In this document: positions 51,609 to 62,052 of the stretch, one piece after another | How the letters are laid out: every line of letters begins with the position of its first letter | Numbering within the stretch: position 1 is the stretch's first letter | Source: an uncultured Pelagibacteraceae bacterium | GTDB taxonomy: Bacteria > Pseudomonadota > Alphaproteobacteria > Pelagibacterales > Pelagibacteraceae | Assembly: GCA_902629955.1 (NCBI GenBank) | Contig: CACOSS010000002.1 | Location: forward strand, 47,103-111,102 | Direction of reading: 5' to 3' | DNA: 64,000 nt | Position numbers and translations under genes: made by a program | Notes under the pieces: model-generated | The model's database searches: none | Told to the model about the DNA's origin: nothing | What the model saw: only the letters and a program-made list of their open reading frames with translations

Positions 51609-53038
51609 ATATTTATAACTTGCCTCATAAAGTTTTTAAATAGTACATTATTAGAAATTTGAAAACGCATCTCATAATTGTCTTCAACAAAATCATCTAC
51701 ATTTTTTGATTGAATAATTTTATTGTTTTTGTCTAAAAAATTTATTTTGTCTATTGAAAATTTAGAATTATTTAAATTAAATGTATATTGAAAGTTTATT
51801 TTATAAATCTTTTTTTTTAATCTATTTTTTTTTGGTATAGAAAACACTCTAAAAAATTGCTCATAGTCAAAAATATCAAATTTAATTTCACCATTAAAGT
51901 TTGAACTTCCATCACTTTGATCAAAATTTGAATTATAAAGTAATATTTTGGCAAATTTATTATTTATTAATTGAGAATTATTAAGATTTATATCACCTTC
52001 TTCAAAATTAAAGTTTATGATAGCGTTATCAAATAATCTTATTTTATTTAATTTATTTGTTTTAATTCTTATTTGTCCATTAATATTGTCATTTATTAAT
52101 ATTTTTGAAGATATAATTTCATTTAACAAAAAAGTATTATTTAAAAAATATTCAAGATCTATGTCTTTTGCATCTACAAAAATTTGAAAACTAAAAGGGG
52201 ATAATTCTATATTTCCTGAGTAACTAATCGGTGTGTTTTTAATAAATGATTTTTTTGAATTTAATTTGATACTATTATCAAAAAATTCATATTTTGTTTT
52301 TAGGTTATTAGTTAAAATATTAAAACTATTTTCATAAAAATATTTCCCCTTTTCTAAATATCCTTTATTAATAAAATCAATATCTACTTTTTCAGCTTTA
52401 AAATTGACAATAGTATTTTTATTACTTAAATTTTTTTGCCAAGAAAACTTAATTGGAATTTTAAATATACTTCCGATAGTTTTTATTTGATTACTATTCT
52501 CTTTTACATCTTTTAAAAAGTCTAATTTGTTTATTGTATAAATAAAAATTATGTTATCGTTTTTATCACTAAAAAAAAACTTACTTTTTTTTATAAAAAT
52601 ACTTTTTTCGGAAAAATCTTTATTTAAAAAATCATTAATATAATCTAAGTTAGATCTGTTAAAAAAAAAATTACTCTTTGAAAGAATAATTTTATTTATA
52701 TAAATTTTTTTTTTATTAAAAAAATTTTTACTACTTATAAAAACTCTTAAATCCTTAATCTCTCCTATTTCTTCGGAAACTTTGGATTTATCTCTGAATA
52801 CTTTAGTATCTTTAATATGAAAATGTGGCTGAGGAAGGATTCTATACGTTATTTCACTTGAGAGACTTAAATTTAATCCAAACTCTTCTATTAATTTGTA
52901 ATAAAGGACTTTTTGAACTCTTCCACTATCATATAGACTTGGTATTGATAGGTATAATAAATATAGGAAAAAAAAACTAGCAAAAGTGAAAACTCCAATT
53001 TTAAAGTTAAATTTAATATTAAAATTTATTTTTTTCAT
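51590..53038 (-). CDS. AsmA-like inner membrane protein
   Basis: N-terminal TM then AsmA-like beta-rich repeats (LNLSLSSEITYRILPQPHFHIKDTKVF). Confidence 0.75.
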   Translation of the reverse strand: MKKINFNIKFNFKIGVFTFASFFFLYLLYLSIPSLYDSGRVQKVLYYKLIEEFGLNLSLSSEITYRILPQPHFHIKDTKVFRDKSKVSEEIGEIKDLRVFISSKNFFNKKKIYINKIILSKSNFFFNRSNLDYINDFLNKDFSEKSIFIKKSKFFFSDKNDNIIFIYTINKLDFLKDVKENSNQIKTIGSIFKIPIKFSWQKNLSNKNTIVNFKAEKVDIDFINKGYLEKGKYFYENSFNILTNNLKTKYEFFDNSIKLNSKKSFIKNTPISYSGNIELSPFSFQIFVDAKDIDLEYFLNNTFLLNEIISSKILINDNINGQIRIKTNKLNKIRLFDNAIINFNFEEGDINLNNSQLINNKFAKILLYNSNFDQSDGSSNFNGEIKFDIFDYEQFFRVFSIPKKNRLKKKIYKINFQYTFNLNNSKFSIDKINFLDKNNKIIQSKNVDDFVEDNYEMRFQISNNVLFKNFMRQVINIYLEEG

Positions 53039-53071
53039 AAAATTAAAATGATTTATAATGATTATTTATAA

Positions 53072-55108
53072 ATGATAAATTCTAATTATTTACAAGATCT
53101 TAATTCTGCTCAAAAAGAGGCTGTAATAAACACTGACGGCCCCATTTTGGTTGTAGCCGGAGCGGGATCGGGTAAAACAAAAGTATTAACGTCTAGAATT
53201 GCACATATTATTAAAAATAAAAAAGCATTTCCTAATCAAATTCTATCTGTCACGTTTACAAACAAAGCTGCCAAGGAAATGCATTTAAGGGTAAGTAAAA
53301 TTTTGAAATCTGAGGCTATAGGCTTGTCTTGGCTTGGTACTTTTCACTCAATATGTGCAAAAATTTTAAGAAAGCACGCAAAAGCAGTTGGACTTAACTA
53401 CAATTTTACAATTTTAGACGCTGACGATCAAGTAAGACTCGTTAAGAACATTTGTAAGTCTGAAAATATAGACACAAAAAAATTATCACCGAAATTGATA
53501 CTTTCTATTATCGATAAATGGAAAAATAATGGATGGTACCCAAGTGATGTTATTATAAATAAAAAAGATATCTTTGAAAAAACAATTCTGCCTATCTATC
53601 ATATTTACCAGCAAAAACTTATTGACTTGAATTGCTGTGATTTTGGAGATCTTATTTTGCACTGTGTAAATATATTGGAGAAAAATAAAGATATTTGTGA
53701 AATTTATAACAAAAATTTTAAATATATTCTTGTAGATGAATATCAGGATACAAATTATATTCAAAGTAAATGGTTAAATATTCTTGCGAAAGTAAATAAG
53801 AATATTTGCTGTGTAGGTGATGATGATCAATCAATTTATAGTTGGAGGGGAGCAGAAATTAAAAATTTTTTAGAATTTGACAAAGTTTATGAAAATACAA
53901 AAGTTATTAGGCTTGAGGAAAATTATAGGTCAACTCAAAATATTTTATCTGTAGCATCAGAATTAATTTCAAATAATAAAAAAAGAGTAGGCAAAACTCT
54001 TAAAACAAATTCAGATGATGGGGACTTAATTAAACTTAGTTGTTATAGAAATGGCAAAGAAGAGGCTATAGGATTAAGCGATGAAATTGAAAAAAATCTT
54101 AAAAAAAATTATTCACTTAACAATATCACTATCTTGGTTAGGGCAATATTTCAAACACGAGAGTTTGAGGAGAGATTTCTCAAAATAGGTTTACCTTACA
54201 GAATCATAGGTGGCACAAAGTTTTATGAGAGAGCTGAAATTAAAGATTGTATTGCTTACTTAAGATTGGTTTATCAAGAAAAGGATGATCTAGCTTTTGA
54301 GCGGATTGTAAATAATCCCAAAAGATCGATTGGTGAAAGCACTATAAAATTAATTCATGAGCATGCAAAAACTAATTCAATTTCACTTGTATCTGCATCA
54401 AGACAATTGATAGAAAAAAATAAAATTAAACCAAAAGCAAAAGTAGGATTGTACAATTTTTTAAATTTTTTAAATAAATGGAAAAAAGATAATGAATTGA
54501 AAAATATTTATCATGTAAAGTTACTTCAAACAATTCTTGACGAGTCAGGATATTCGGCAATGCTAAAAAATAAAAAAGATTTAGAAAATGAGAATAGATT
54601 AGAAAACATTAAAGAGCTGCTTAGTGCTATGAAAGAATTTGATAATTTAGAAAGTTTTTTAGAACATGTGTCTCTAGCTACCTCAATAGATCAAAATTGG
54701 GATGGCCAAAAGATTAATTTAATGACTATGCATGCATCTAAAGGTTTGGAGTTTGACGTAATTTTTTTACCAGGGTGGGAAGAAGGTTTATTTCCTCATC
54801 AAAAGTCAATTGAGGAAAAAGGTGAGAAAGGTTTAGAGGAGGAAAGGAGGCTCGCATATGTTGGAATAACTAGAGCAAAAAAAAAAGCATATATTTCTTT
54901 TTCAATGAACAGGTTTTATCAGGGAGATTGGATTGACAGTATGGCGTCAAGATTCGTAGAGGAACTTCCTGAAAAATACATAGAAAAAAATATGTTTAAC
55001 AATGAAGATGAAAATCAAGCTGAAGATTTTGAATTCAACCAGGATTACGAAATTGAAGAAGGCACTAGAAGTCCTGGATGGATCAGATATCAAAAAAGAA
55101 TTAAATGA
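53072..55108 (+). CDS. uvrD: UvrD/PcrA-family DNA helicase
   Basis: VVAGAGSGKTKVLTSRIAHI, LVDEYQDTN, LMTMHASKGLEFDVIFLPG. Confidence 0.96.
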   Translation: MINSNYLQDLNSAQKEAVINTDGPILVVAGAGSGKTKVLTSRIAHIIKNKKAFPNQILSVTFTNKAAKEMHLRVSKILKSEAIGLSWLGTFHSICAKILRKHAKAVGLNYNFTILDADDQVRLVKNICKSENIDTKKLSPKLILSIIDKWKNNGWYPSDVIINKKDIFEKTILPIYHIYQQKLIDLNCCDFGDLILHCVNILEKNKDICEIYNKNFKYILVDEYQDTNYIQSKWLNILAKVNKNICCVGDDDQSIYSWRGAEIKNFLEFDKVYENTKVIRLEENYRSTQNILSVASELISNNKKRVGKTLKTNSDDGDLIKLSCYRNGKEEAIGLSDEIEKNLKKNYSLNNITILVRAIFQTREFEERFLKIGLPYRIIGGTKFYERAEIKDCIAYLRLVYQEKDDLAFERIVNNPKRSIGESTIKLIHEHAKTNSISLVSASRQLIEKNKIKPKAKVGLYNFLNFLNKWKKDNELKNIYHVKLLQTILDESGYSAMLKNKKDLENENRLENIKELLSAMKEFDNLESFLEHVSLATSIDQNWDGQKINLMTMHASKGLEFDVIFLPGWEEGLFPHQKSIEEKGEKGLEEERRLAYVGITRAKKKAYISFSMNRFYQGDWIDSMASRFVEELPEKYIEKNMFNNEDENQAEDFEFNQDYEIEEGTRSPGWIRYQKRIK

Positions 55109-56802
55109 AAAAAAAAACACTTAAAAAATTTATTGGTTTATTATCGAATAATAATATTGATGGCTATGTTATTCCAAAAAATGATAGTTTTTTCACAGAG
55201 CAGGTTAAACACAATAGACTAAAACTAATTACAAATTTCACTGGCTCAGCCGGATTAGCAGTAATTTTAAAAAAAAAAAGGTACTTATTTGTTGATAGTA
55301 GATACACTATTCAAGCAAAACTCGAATCAGGAACAAATTATGAAATAGTAAAAATACATCAAAAATTACCAAGGAATCTATTCCAAAATATCATTTTAGG
55401 TTATGATCCAAATATTTTTACCTTTGGCCAGTTAAATTATTTATTTGGTAATAATATAAAATTAAAATCAATAAAAAAAAATCTAGTCGACCAAATTTTT
55501 AAAGTAAAAAAAATTAAAGATAAACCTTTTTATTCTTTGCCAAATCATGTATCTGGGGAAAGTCATCAAAGTAAAGTTAATCTAATATCAAAATATCTTA
55601 AAAAGAAGAAAGCAGATTTTTTATTTATAAGTGCGCCAGAGAATGTGGCGTGGCTATTAAATATTAGAGGATCTGATACTCCTTACTCTCCTTTACCCAA
55701 CTCTAATTTATTATTAGCTAAAAATAAAAAATTGTATCTAATCGCAAAAAAATTTAAGACAAAGAAACTTATAATAGAAAAAAAATTATCTTCAAATCAA
55801 ATTGTTGAAATAGATAATTTTGCAAGCTTTATTCAAAATTTAAAAGGCAAAAGATTTGTTATAGACAATAAAACTCTATCAGTTTTCAATGAGAATACTA
55901 TTAAGTCTAAATTTAAGATTATTTGTCGAAATGATCCATGCTACTTTTTCAAGTCAATTAAAAATCCAACCGAAATGCAAAACATGATTCAAAGTCACAT
56001 CTTAGATGGAGTTGCTGTAACTAAGTTTCTTTTTTGGATTAAAAATTTAAAAAAAATTAAAGTAACAGAAATTGACGCAGAAAAAAAACTTGAAAGTTTA
56101 AGGAAAAAAAATAAAAAATATTTGTATCCAAGTTTTGGTACAATAGCTGGTTCAGGACCAAACGGAGCAATTGTACATTATAGAGCCACAAAAAAAACAA
56201 ACAGAATAATAAATAAAAAAGATCTATTTCTTTGTGATTCTGGAGGACAATATAAGTATGGAACGACAGATGTAACAAGAACTATAAGTCTTGGAGAACA
56301 ACCAAAAAAAATAAAAAATATTTTCACTTTAGTTCTAAAAGGTCATATTGCAGTAGCAACGAGTAATTTAATTAAAAATAATACAGGAAAAAAACTTGAT
56401 ATTCATGCAAGAAAGTTTTTAAAGAGGCAAAAACTTGATTACGGTCATGGAACTGGACATGGTGTTGGTTATTTTTTAAATGTACATGAGGGGCCACAAT
56501 CAATTTCAAAATTTGGTAAAGTAAAACTTAAAGAAGGCATGATACTAAGTAATGAACCTGGATACTACAAGCAAGGACAGTATGGAATTAGAATTGAGAA
56601 TTTAGTTTATATTAGAAAAGATAATGAAAAAATGTTTTTTGAAAATCTAACTTTGGCACCAATAGATAAAGATCTAATAAATTATAGTTTGTTGAATACT
56701 AAAGAGAAAGATTATTTATTTAATTACCATTTATCAGTATATTCGAAAATTTCTAAACATTTAAATAATAGTGAAAAAAAATGGTTAATTAAAAATCTTT
56801 AA
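55105..56802 (+). CDS. pepP: Xaa-Pro aminopeptidase (M24B)
   Basis: LCDSGGQYKYGTTDVTRTI, YGHGTGHGVGYFLNVHEGPQ, LSNEPGYY. Confidence 0.95.
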   Translation: MKKKTLKKFIGLLSNNNIDGYVIPKNDSFFTEQVKHNRLKLITNFTGSAGLAVILKKKRYLFVDSRYTIQAKLESGTNYEIVKIHQKLPRNLFQNIILGYDPNIFTFGQLNYLFGNNIKLKSIKKNLVDQIFKVKKIKDKPFYSLPNHVSGESHQSKVNLISKYLKKKKADFLFISAPENVAWLLNIRGSDTPYSPLPNSNLLLAKNKKLYLIAKKFKTKKLIIEKKLSSNQIVEIDNFASFIQNLKGKRFVIDNKTLSVFNENTIKSKFKIICRNDPCYFFKSIKNPTEMQNMIQSHILDGVAVTKFLFWIKNLKKIKVTEIDAEKKLESLRKKNKKYLYPSFGTIAGSGPNGAIVHYRATKKTNRIINKKDLFLCDSGGQYKYGTTDVTRTISLGEQPKKIKNIFTLVLKGHIAVATSNLIKNNTGKKLDIHARKFLKRQKLDYGHGTGHGVGYFLNVHEGPQSISKFGKVKLKEGMILSNEPGYYKQGQYGIRIENLVYIRKDNEKMFFENLTLAPIDKDLINYSLLNTKEKDYLFNYHLSVYSKISKHLNNSEKKWLIKNL

Positions 56803-58831
56803 TGTCTAACATTTTTAAAAATTCTGACTGTGAAATTATTTTTATTCTTAAATTCTTCGCATGGTTAACTTTTTTAACAGTTGGTTTTTCTCCTATGATC
56901 AAAAAATCTAATTTTTGACTTACATTACTTATTATTTTACCTGAGTTTTTTTCGACTAATGATTTTGCTTCAGCTCTACTTATCCCTTCTAATTTTCCAG
57001 TAAACATAAACGTTTTTTCTTTTAAAATTCCATTTTTTGAATTTTCTTTTTCATTTTGAATACTCAAATTTTCCTTTAATTTTTCTAAAACTAACAAATT
57101 TTTTTTGTTTAAGAAAAAATCTTTAATAGAATTTATTTGTGTATCACCTATTCCATCGATATTTAATAATTCATCAAAATTATTATTTTTTCCCAAATTA
57201 AAAAAATTTTGTGAGGTTTTAAGAGTTTTGGAAATTAATTTTGCATTTTCTTGACCTATGTGTCTTATACCTATTGAATAAATAAATTTACTTAATGATA
57301 TATTTTTTTTTTCCTCTATTGAAAATTTGAGGTTTGCCACAGACAACTTTCCCCAGCCTTCTATATTTTTAATTTTATCAAAATCGAGATTAAAAATGTC
57401 TTGAGGATATCTTATAAGTTTTAAATTCCAAAAATTTTCAACAATTTTTTTTCCTAGTCCTTCAATATTTAAAGCTTCTTTTGAGACAAAATGTTTTAAT
57501 TTTTCAATAGCTATTTTCTCACAATCATATCCATCATTTGTACATCTTCTAACTGCATCAAATTTTTTCGTAATTTTATTAAATTCTTTAATAGTAGAGG
57601 ATCCACAAGAAGGGCAATTTTTTGGAAAGTCAAATTTTTTTGAGCTTTTTTTTCTTTTTTTTAAATCAACCGAAATAACGTGAGGAATTACATCTCCTGC
57701 TCTTTCAATAATCACTACATCACCTATCCTTATATCTTTTCTCTTAATCTCGTCTTCATTATGTAGTGTGGCATTCGACACCAATACTCCACCAATATTT
57801 ACTGGTTTTATTTTTGCAACAGGTGTTAGTGCTCCAGTTCTACCCACCTGAATTTCTATATTAATTATTTCTGAAATAGACTTATTAGCAGAGAACTTGT
57901 GGGCAATAGCCCATCGAGGTGCATTAGCTACAAAACCTAACCTTTGTTGAACAGGAAAATCATTAATCTTATAGACTATTCCATCAATATCAAAATCAAT
58001 CTCTTTTCTTTTAGCTTCAAGTGCTGAGTGATTTTTAATTAAATTATCAATTCCTTTTATAAGTCTATTGTAATTATTTACTTTAAAACCCCAATTTTTT
58101 AACATTTTCAAAAACTGAGATTGATTTGATATATTTAAATTTTTAGAAAAACCAAAAGTATAAGCAATAAATTTAAGTGGAATTTTTTTTGTCTTTTCTG
58201 GATCTTTTTGCCTTAAAGATCCAGATGCTGCATTTCTTGGATTTGCAAATTTTTCATTTAATTTTTTAAAGTCTGTATTTTGAATAAAAACTTCTCCTCT
58301 AATATCTATTTCCTCTGGAATATTTTTGCCTTTTAAAATTTTTGGTATATCAGTAATTGTGCTCAAATTCTCAGTAATATCCTCGCCCTCAACACCATCA
58401 CCTCTAGAAAGACCCTGAATAAAATTACCTTTTTTATAAAAAAGAGAAGCCGAAATCCCGTCTATTTTTGGCTCAGCGCTATACTCTAAAAGATCACTTC
58501 TTTCTAAATTAAGAAAATTTAATATTTTTTTCTCAAAATTTACTAAGTCTTCCCTATTAAAAGCATTATTAAGTGATAACATTGGTACTTTGTGTTTAAC
58601 TTTTTTAAAGTTTTTTGATGGTTTGAACCCAACATTTAAAGAGGGAGATTCTTTATCTTTTAAAAATGGGTATTTTTTTTCAAGTATAAGTATTTCTTTT
58701 TTTAGATTATCGTAAACATTGTCATCAACTAAAGGATTACTTTTATTAAAATAAGCCTCATTGTATTTTTTATATATTTGAATTTTTTTTAAATAATCTT
58801 CCTTTATTTTTAAATTATTTTTTTTAATCAT
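56789..58831 (-). CDS. ligA: NAD-dependent DNA ligase
   Basis: EPKIDGISASL (AMP lysine), Zn-finger CPSCGS, HhH and BRCT regions. Confidence 0.96.
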   Translation of the reverse strand: MIKKNNLKIKEDYLKKIQIYKKYNEAYFNKSNPLVDDNVYDNLKKEILILEKKYPFLKDKESPSLNVGFKPSKNFKKVKHKVPMLSLNNAFNREDLVNFEKKILNFLNLERSDLLEYSAEPKIDGISASLFYKKGNFIQGLSRGDGVEGEDITENLSTITDIPKILKGKNIPEEIDIRGEVFIQNTDFKKLNEKFANPRNAASGSLRQKDPEKTKKIPLKFIAYTFGFSKNLNISNQSQFLKMLKNWGFKVNNYNRLIKGIDNLIKNHSALEAKRKEIDFDIDGIVYKINDFPVQQRLGFVANAPRWAIAHKFSANKSISEIINIEIQVGRTGALTPVAKIKPVNIGGVLVSNATLHNEDEIKRKDIRIGDVVIIERAGDVIPHVISVDLKKRKKSSKKFDFPKNCPSCGSSTIKEFNKITKKFDAVRRCTNDGYDCEKIAIEKLKHFVSKEALNIEGLGKKIVENFWNLKLIRYPQDIFNLDFDKIKNIEGWGKLSVANLKFSIEEKKNISLSKFIYSIGIRHIGQENAKLISKTLKTSQNFFNLGKNNNFDELLNIDGIGDTQINSIKDFFLNKKNLLVLEKLKENLSIQNEKENSKNGILKEKTFMFTGKLEGISRAEAKSLVEKNSGKIISNVSQKLDFLIIGEKPTVKKVNHAKNLRIKIISQSEFLKMLDIKDF

Positions 58832-59664
58832 TTAAATAATTTTTTAAATTTCCCAAAAACTGACTCTTTATCTTTTTTTATTTCAAATGAGGTTTGATAA
58901 TCTCTGTTGAATATTTTATATGATTGTTCATACCATTCACTAGATTGGTAATTATAGCCTAGTAAATTTGCATATTTTTCTGCTTCTTGTGTAAGTCCAA
59001 TTTTATAATTAGTCTCAACAAGTCTATGAAGCGCTTCCTCGATATATATTGTTGTGCTGTAAAATTCTAAAATATTTTTAAATCTATTAATTGCGGCAGA
59101 CCATTTTTTCTTTTTTAAGTAATATTTTCCTAAATATATTTCCTTTGAAGCTAGAATGTCATTTATTAAATCAATTTTAAATTTTGCATCTTGTGCAAAA
59201 TCAGTACTTGGATAATTTTGGATTATTAGTTCAAATCTTTTTTTTGAAATAAGCAAAGGTTCTAGATCTTTTTTTTCGTCGACAATATTTTCATAATAGC
59301 ACATTGCGTATAAAAAATGAGCATAATCTGTATTTGGGTGCTTTGGATATTTTTTAAAAAAACGATCTAACTCGGATAAAGCCTCATCATAATAATTTTG
59401 TGAGTAAAAAGAGTAAGCTGCGAGCAAAACTGACTTTGGTGCCCACTCTGATTGTGGATACAATAATTCTGCTTCATTAAATTTTTTAGCAGCATAAATT
59501 ACATCTCCTTTTTCTAGTTCTTTATATGCTTCTTTGTAAGCATCGATCATTTGAATTTCTAAATTCCCTGTTTCAAGTATCGATATTTTTTCTTGTTTTG
59601 AGTTACATGATGCTAAAGAAACAACCAAAAATATAATTAGTATTGTATATATATTATTTCGCAT
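58828..59664 (-). CDS. bamD: Outer membrane assembly lipoprotein BamD
   Basis: Lipobox LASC, TPR (EKGDVIYAAKKFNEAELLYPQSEWAPKS), position downstream of lpxC. Confidence 0.92.
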   Translation of the reverse strand: MRNNIYTILIIFLVVSLASCNSKQEKISILETGNLEIQMIDAYKEAYKELEKGDVIYAAKKFNEAELLYPQSEWAPKSVLLAAYSFYSQNYYDEALSELDRFFKKYPKHPNTDYAHFLYAMCYYENIVDEKKDLEPLLISKKRFELIIQNYPSTDFAQDAKFKIDLINDILASKEIYLGKYYLKKKKWSAAINRFKNILEFYSTTIYIEEALHRLVETNYKIGLTQEAEKYANLLGYNYQSSEWYEQSYKIFNRDYQTSFEIKKDKESVFGKFKKLFK

Positions 59665-59703
59665 TAATTGTTTTTAACAGATTAATTACAAAACTGAAAT
59701 TAT

Positions 59704-60624
59704 TTAGGCGATAGATTTAAGATTTTTTTTGTTAATAAAAGAATTTGGCACGATTTTTTCTTTTAATTCAAAAATTGAAAAGTTTTTATTATCCATAAAA
59801 ACTTCTCTCAGAAGCTCATTAGTAAGTTTGTGGCCTCCCTGAGAACAAACTACTTTGCCAATAATTTTATGGCCTGACAAGAATAAATCGCCAATACAAT
59901 CAAGTATTTTATGATTTACAAACTCTTTATTATTTCTTAGTTTTTCATCATTTAAAATATTATTATCTTTCACAACTATTGCATTATTTAAAGAACCGCC
60001 TTTTGCTAAATTCATACTTCTTAATTTTTCGACATCCTCATAGAGACAAAAAGTTCTTGAATTATAAATATCTGTTAAATCACTTTCATATACATTTATT
60101 GAATTTCTTTGATTACCAATTAATTGGTTGTTAAATTTAATTTCGAAATCAATTTCTAAGGTTGTTTTGGTAGGTTCTATAGAAATAAATTTTCCATTAT
60201 TATTTATTTCAATTTTTTTTAAAATCTTTATAATTTTTATTGGTGTGTCAGAAACCTTTAAGCCTACTTCTTTTATAGCTTCAACAAATTTTTTAGAAGA
60301 ACCATCCAAGATTGGTATTTCTCCTTGATCAACTTCTATTAAAGCATTATCTACTCCCATTCCATATAGTGCAGCCATTAAGTGCTCTACAGTAGAAACA
60401 CTTATGCCAGACTCGTTTGTTAAAGTTGTACATAAAGTTGCTTCACTTACATTGTAAAAATTTGCTAAAATTAAATTATCTTTATTTAAATCAACTCTCT
60501 TGAATGTAATACCACTGTTCGGAGCAGACGGTAAAATTTTGATCTTAGCTTGTTTTCCTTTATGTAAGGTAATTCCCTCAAATGAAATTGGTTTGCTAAT
60601 TGTTTTTTGATTTAAAATTGCCAT
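59704..60624 (-). CDS. lpxC: UDP-3-O-acyl-N-acetylglucosamine deacetylase
   Basis: TVEHLMAALYGMGVDNALIEVDQGEIPILDGSSKKFV, HKILDCIGDLFLSGH. Confidence 0.95.
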   Translation of the reverse strand: MAILNQKTISKPISFEGITLHKGKQAKIKILPSAPNSGITFKRVDLNKDNLILANFYNVSEATLCTTLTNESGISVSTVEHLMAALYGMGVDNALIEVDQGEIPILDGSSKKFVEAIKEVGLKVSDTPIKIIKILKKIEINNNGKFISIEPTKTTLEIDFEIKFNNQLIGNQRNSINVYESDLTDIYNSRTFCLYEDVEKLRSMNLAKGGSLNNAIVVKDNNILNDEKLRNNKEFVNHKILDCIGDLFLSGHKIIGKVVCSQGGHKLTNELLREVFMDNKNFSIFELKEKIVPNSFINKKNLKSIA

Positions 60625-60685
60625 AGAGGTTTATAGATTTTGGTTCTTAAATTTAAAAAACAACTAATGTTACGATAAAATACAA

Positions 60686-61393
60686 TCAGGAAAATATGTG
60701 GAAAATCTTTTCAAAAAAGCCCATTTTTGCTTTTTTTTTAGCAAGAACGCTCACTTCGTTCAAATTGATATCTTTAAGTGCAGCTAGACCAGCTTTCGGT
60801 ACATTATCGATATCGTCATTTAATAGAGACTTGGCATAATTTGCACAAATAATTTTATTTACCTCCAATTGCTGATTTTTAAGTAGTTTTTCAAATTTTA
60901 AGATGAGTGTTTTTTTCAAATATATGAAACTTAAATCTATAATAAAATTTTTACAATTAATTTCAAATGGAACATAATTGTATTCTTCATCATCTATATA
61001 ACATTTTTTAATTATAATGTGAGCAATATACTTTTCTGGATGATTTTTAATTAATTGATATCTTGCATCTTTAAGTAAATATTCAATTTTATTTTTATTA
61101 ATAATTTTATTTTCCATATTTTCTTTTAAGGTTAAATCTATTGAGTTTAATGATGGATCTTCAATCATCAGATTTACTTTTTGAAAAGTAATTTTTTCTA
61201 AATTTTTTTCTACATCCAAGATTAACGATTTCATAATTTCATCAAGATTGTTAAAAGATAAATTATTATTATTAAAATTTTGCAGATTTATGCTTTTATG
61301 GAATATTGGATTTATTTCATCATTTGAGATAATTATAAAATCAATCATCATATTTTTTAAATTTATATTAATAAAAAATTGAAAATTATTCAT
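60686..61393 (-). CDS. FtsA SHS2-domain-like short protein (candidate minimal/degenerate FtsA)
   Basis: Located between ftsQ and lpxC where ftsA-ftsZ are expected; central region resembles FtsA 1C/SHS2 spacing (NKIEYLLKDAR...HIIIKKCYIDDEEY...P...IDLSFIYL...FEKLLKNQQLEVNKIICANYAKSLL) and C-terminal KKKAKMGFFEKIFHIFS resembles an FtsA amphipathic tail; no actin-like phosphate motifs seen. Confidence 0.5.
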   Translation of the reverse strand: MNNFQFFININLKNMMIDFIIISNDEINPIFHKSINLQNFNNNNLSFNNLDEIMKSLILDVEKNLEKITFQKVNLMIEDPSLNSIDLTLKENMENKIINKNKIEYLLKDARYQLIKNHPEKYIAHIIIKKCYIDDEEYNYVPFEINCKNFIIDLSFIYLKKTLILKFEKLLKNQQLEVNKIICANYAKSLLNDDIDNVPKAGLAALKDINLNEVSVLAKKKAKMGFFEKIFHIFS

Positions 61394-62052
61394 TTTGTAG
61401 AAATGATTTTTTTATTTAATCTTAAATCAATAATTCTTTGCATATCTCCATTATTAAAAATTTCAAATGCATAATTCATAAATTTATCTTCGATTTTTAG
61501 AGGAAATTTAATTATTCTTCCATTGCTAAAAATAATATCAAATCTTTTTGATGGAAATATTTTTATTATTTTTACATCTTTCATTACAAATGACGAATTA
61601 TTTAAAGTTTGTAAAATATAATTTATATTTTTAAGATCTTTTTCACCTAAAACTTCTGGTATCGAATTGAATATTTTTTTGCTTTTAAATACTTTGCCAT
61701 TATCACCTATGTACAAATAATTCTCGTTTTCAATAATTTTGGCAATTGGAATTGATTTTACCAGATTTACTTTTAAAGTATTTGGAAAGATTTTTTTAAC
61801 CTCAAAATATTTTACTAATGGATTGTTGCTTAAGGAAGATCTCAATTTTTTTTTATTTATATTAAATATATTTTTCTCTTCTAAATCGTGAATCTCTTTG
61901 ATGTAAAGATTATCATCAAATTTTTCAATATATTTGACTTTAAATTTTTTTGAAAAAAAATTTGGTAAATTAGTATTAAAAATTGTTGTAAACAAAAAAA
62001 AGATACTAAAATAAAAATAAATTTTTTTTTTTTTACCTTTTAATAGAAGCAT
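61390..62052 (-). CDS. ftsQ: Cell division protein FtsQ
   Basis: Single N-terminal TM, POTRA-like region (VKYFEVKKIFPNTLKVNLVKSIPIAKI), position after ddl. Confidence 0.85.
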   Translation of the reverse strand: MLLLKGKKKKIYFYFSIFFLFTTIFNTNLPNFFSKKFKVKYIEKFDDNLYIKEIHDLEEKNIFNINKKKLRSSLSNNPLVKYFEVKKIFPNTLKVNLVKSIPIAKIIENENYLYIGDNGKVFKSKKIFNSIPEVLGEKDLKNINYILQTLNNSSFVMKDVKIIKIFPSKRFDIIFSNGRIIKFPLKIEDKFMNYAFEIFNNGDMQRIIDLRLNKKIISTK

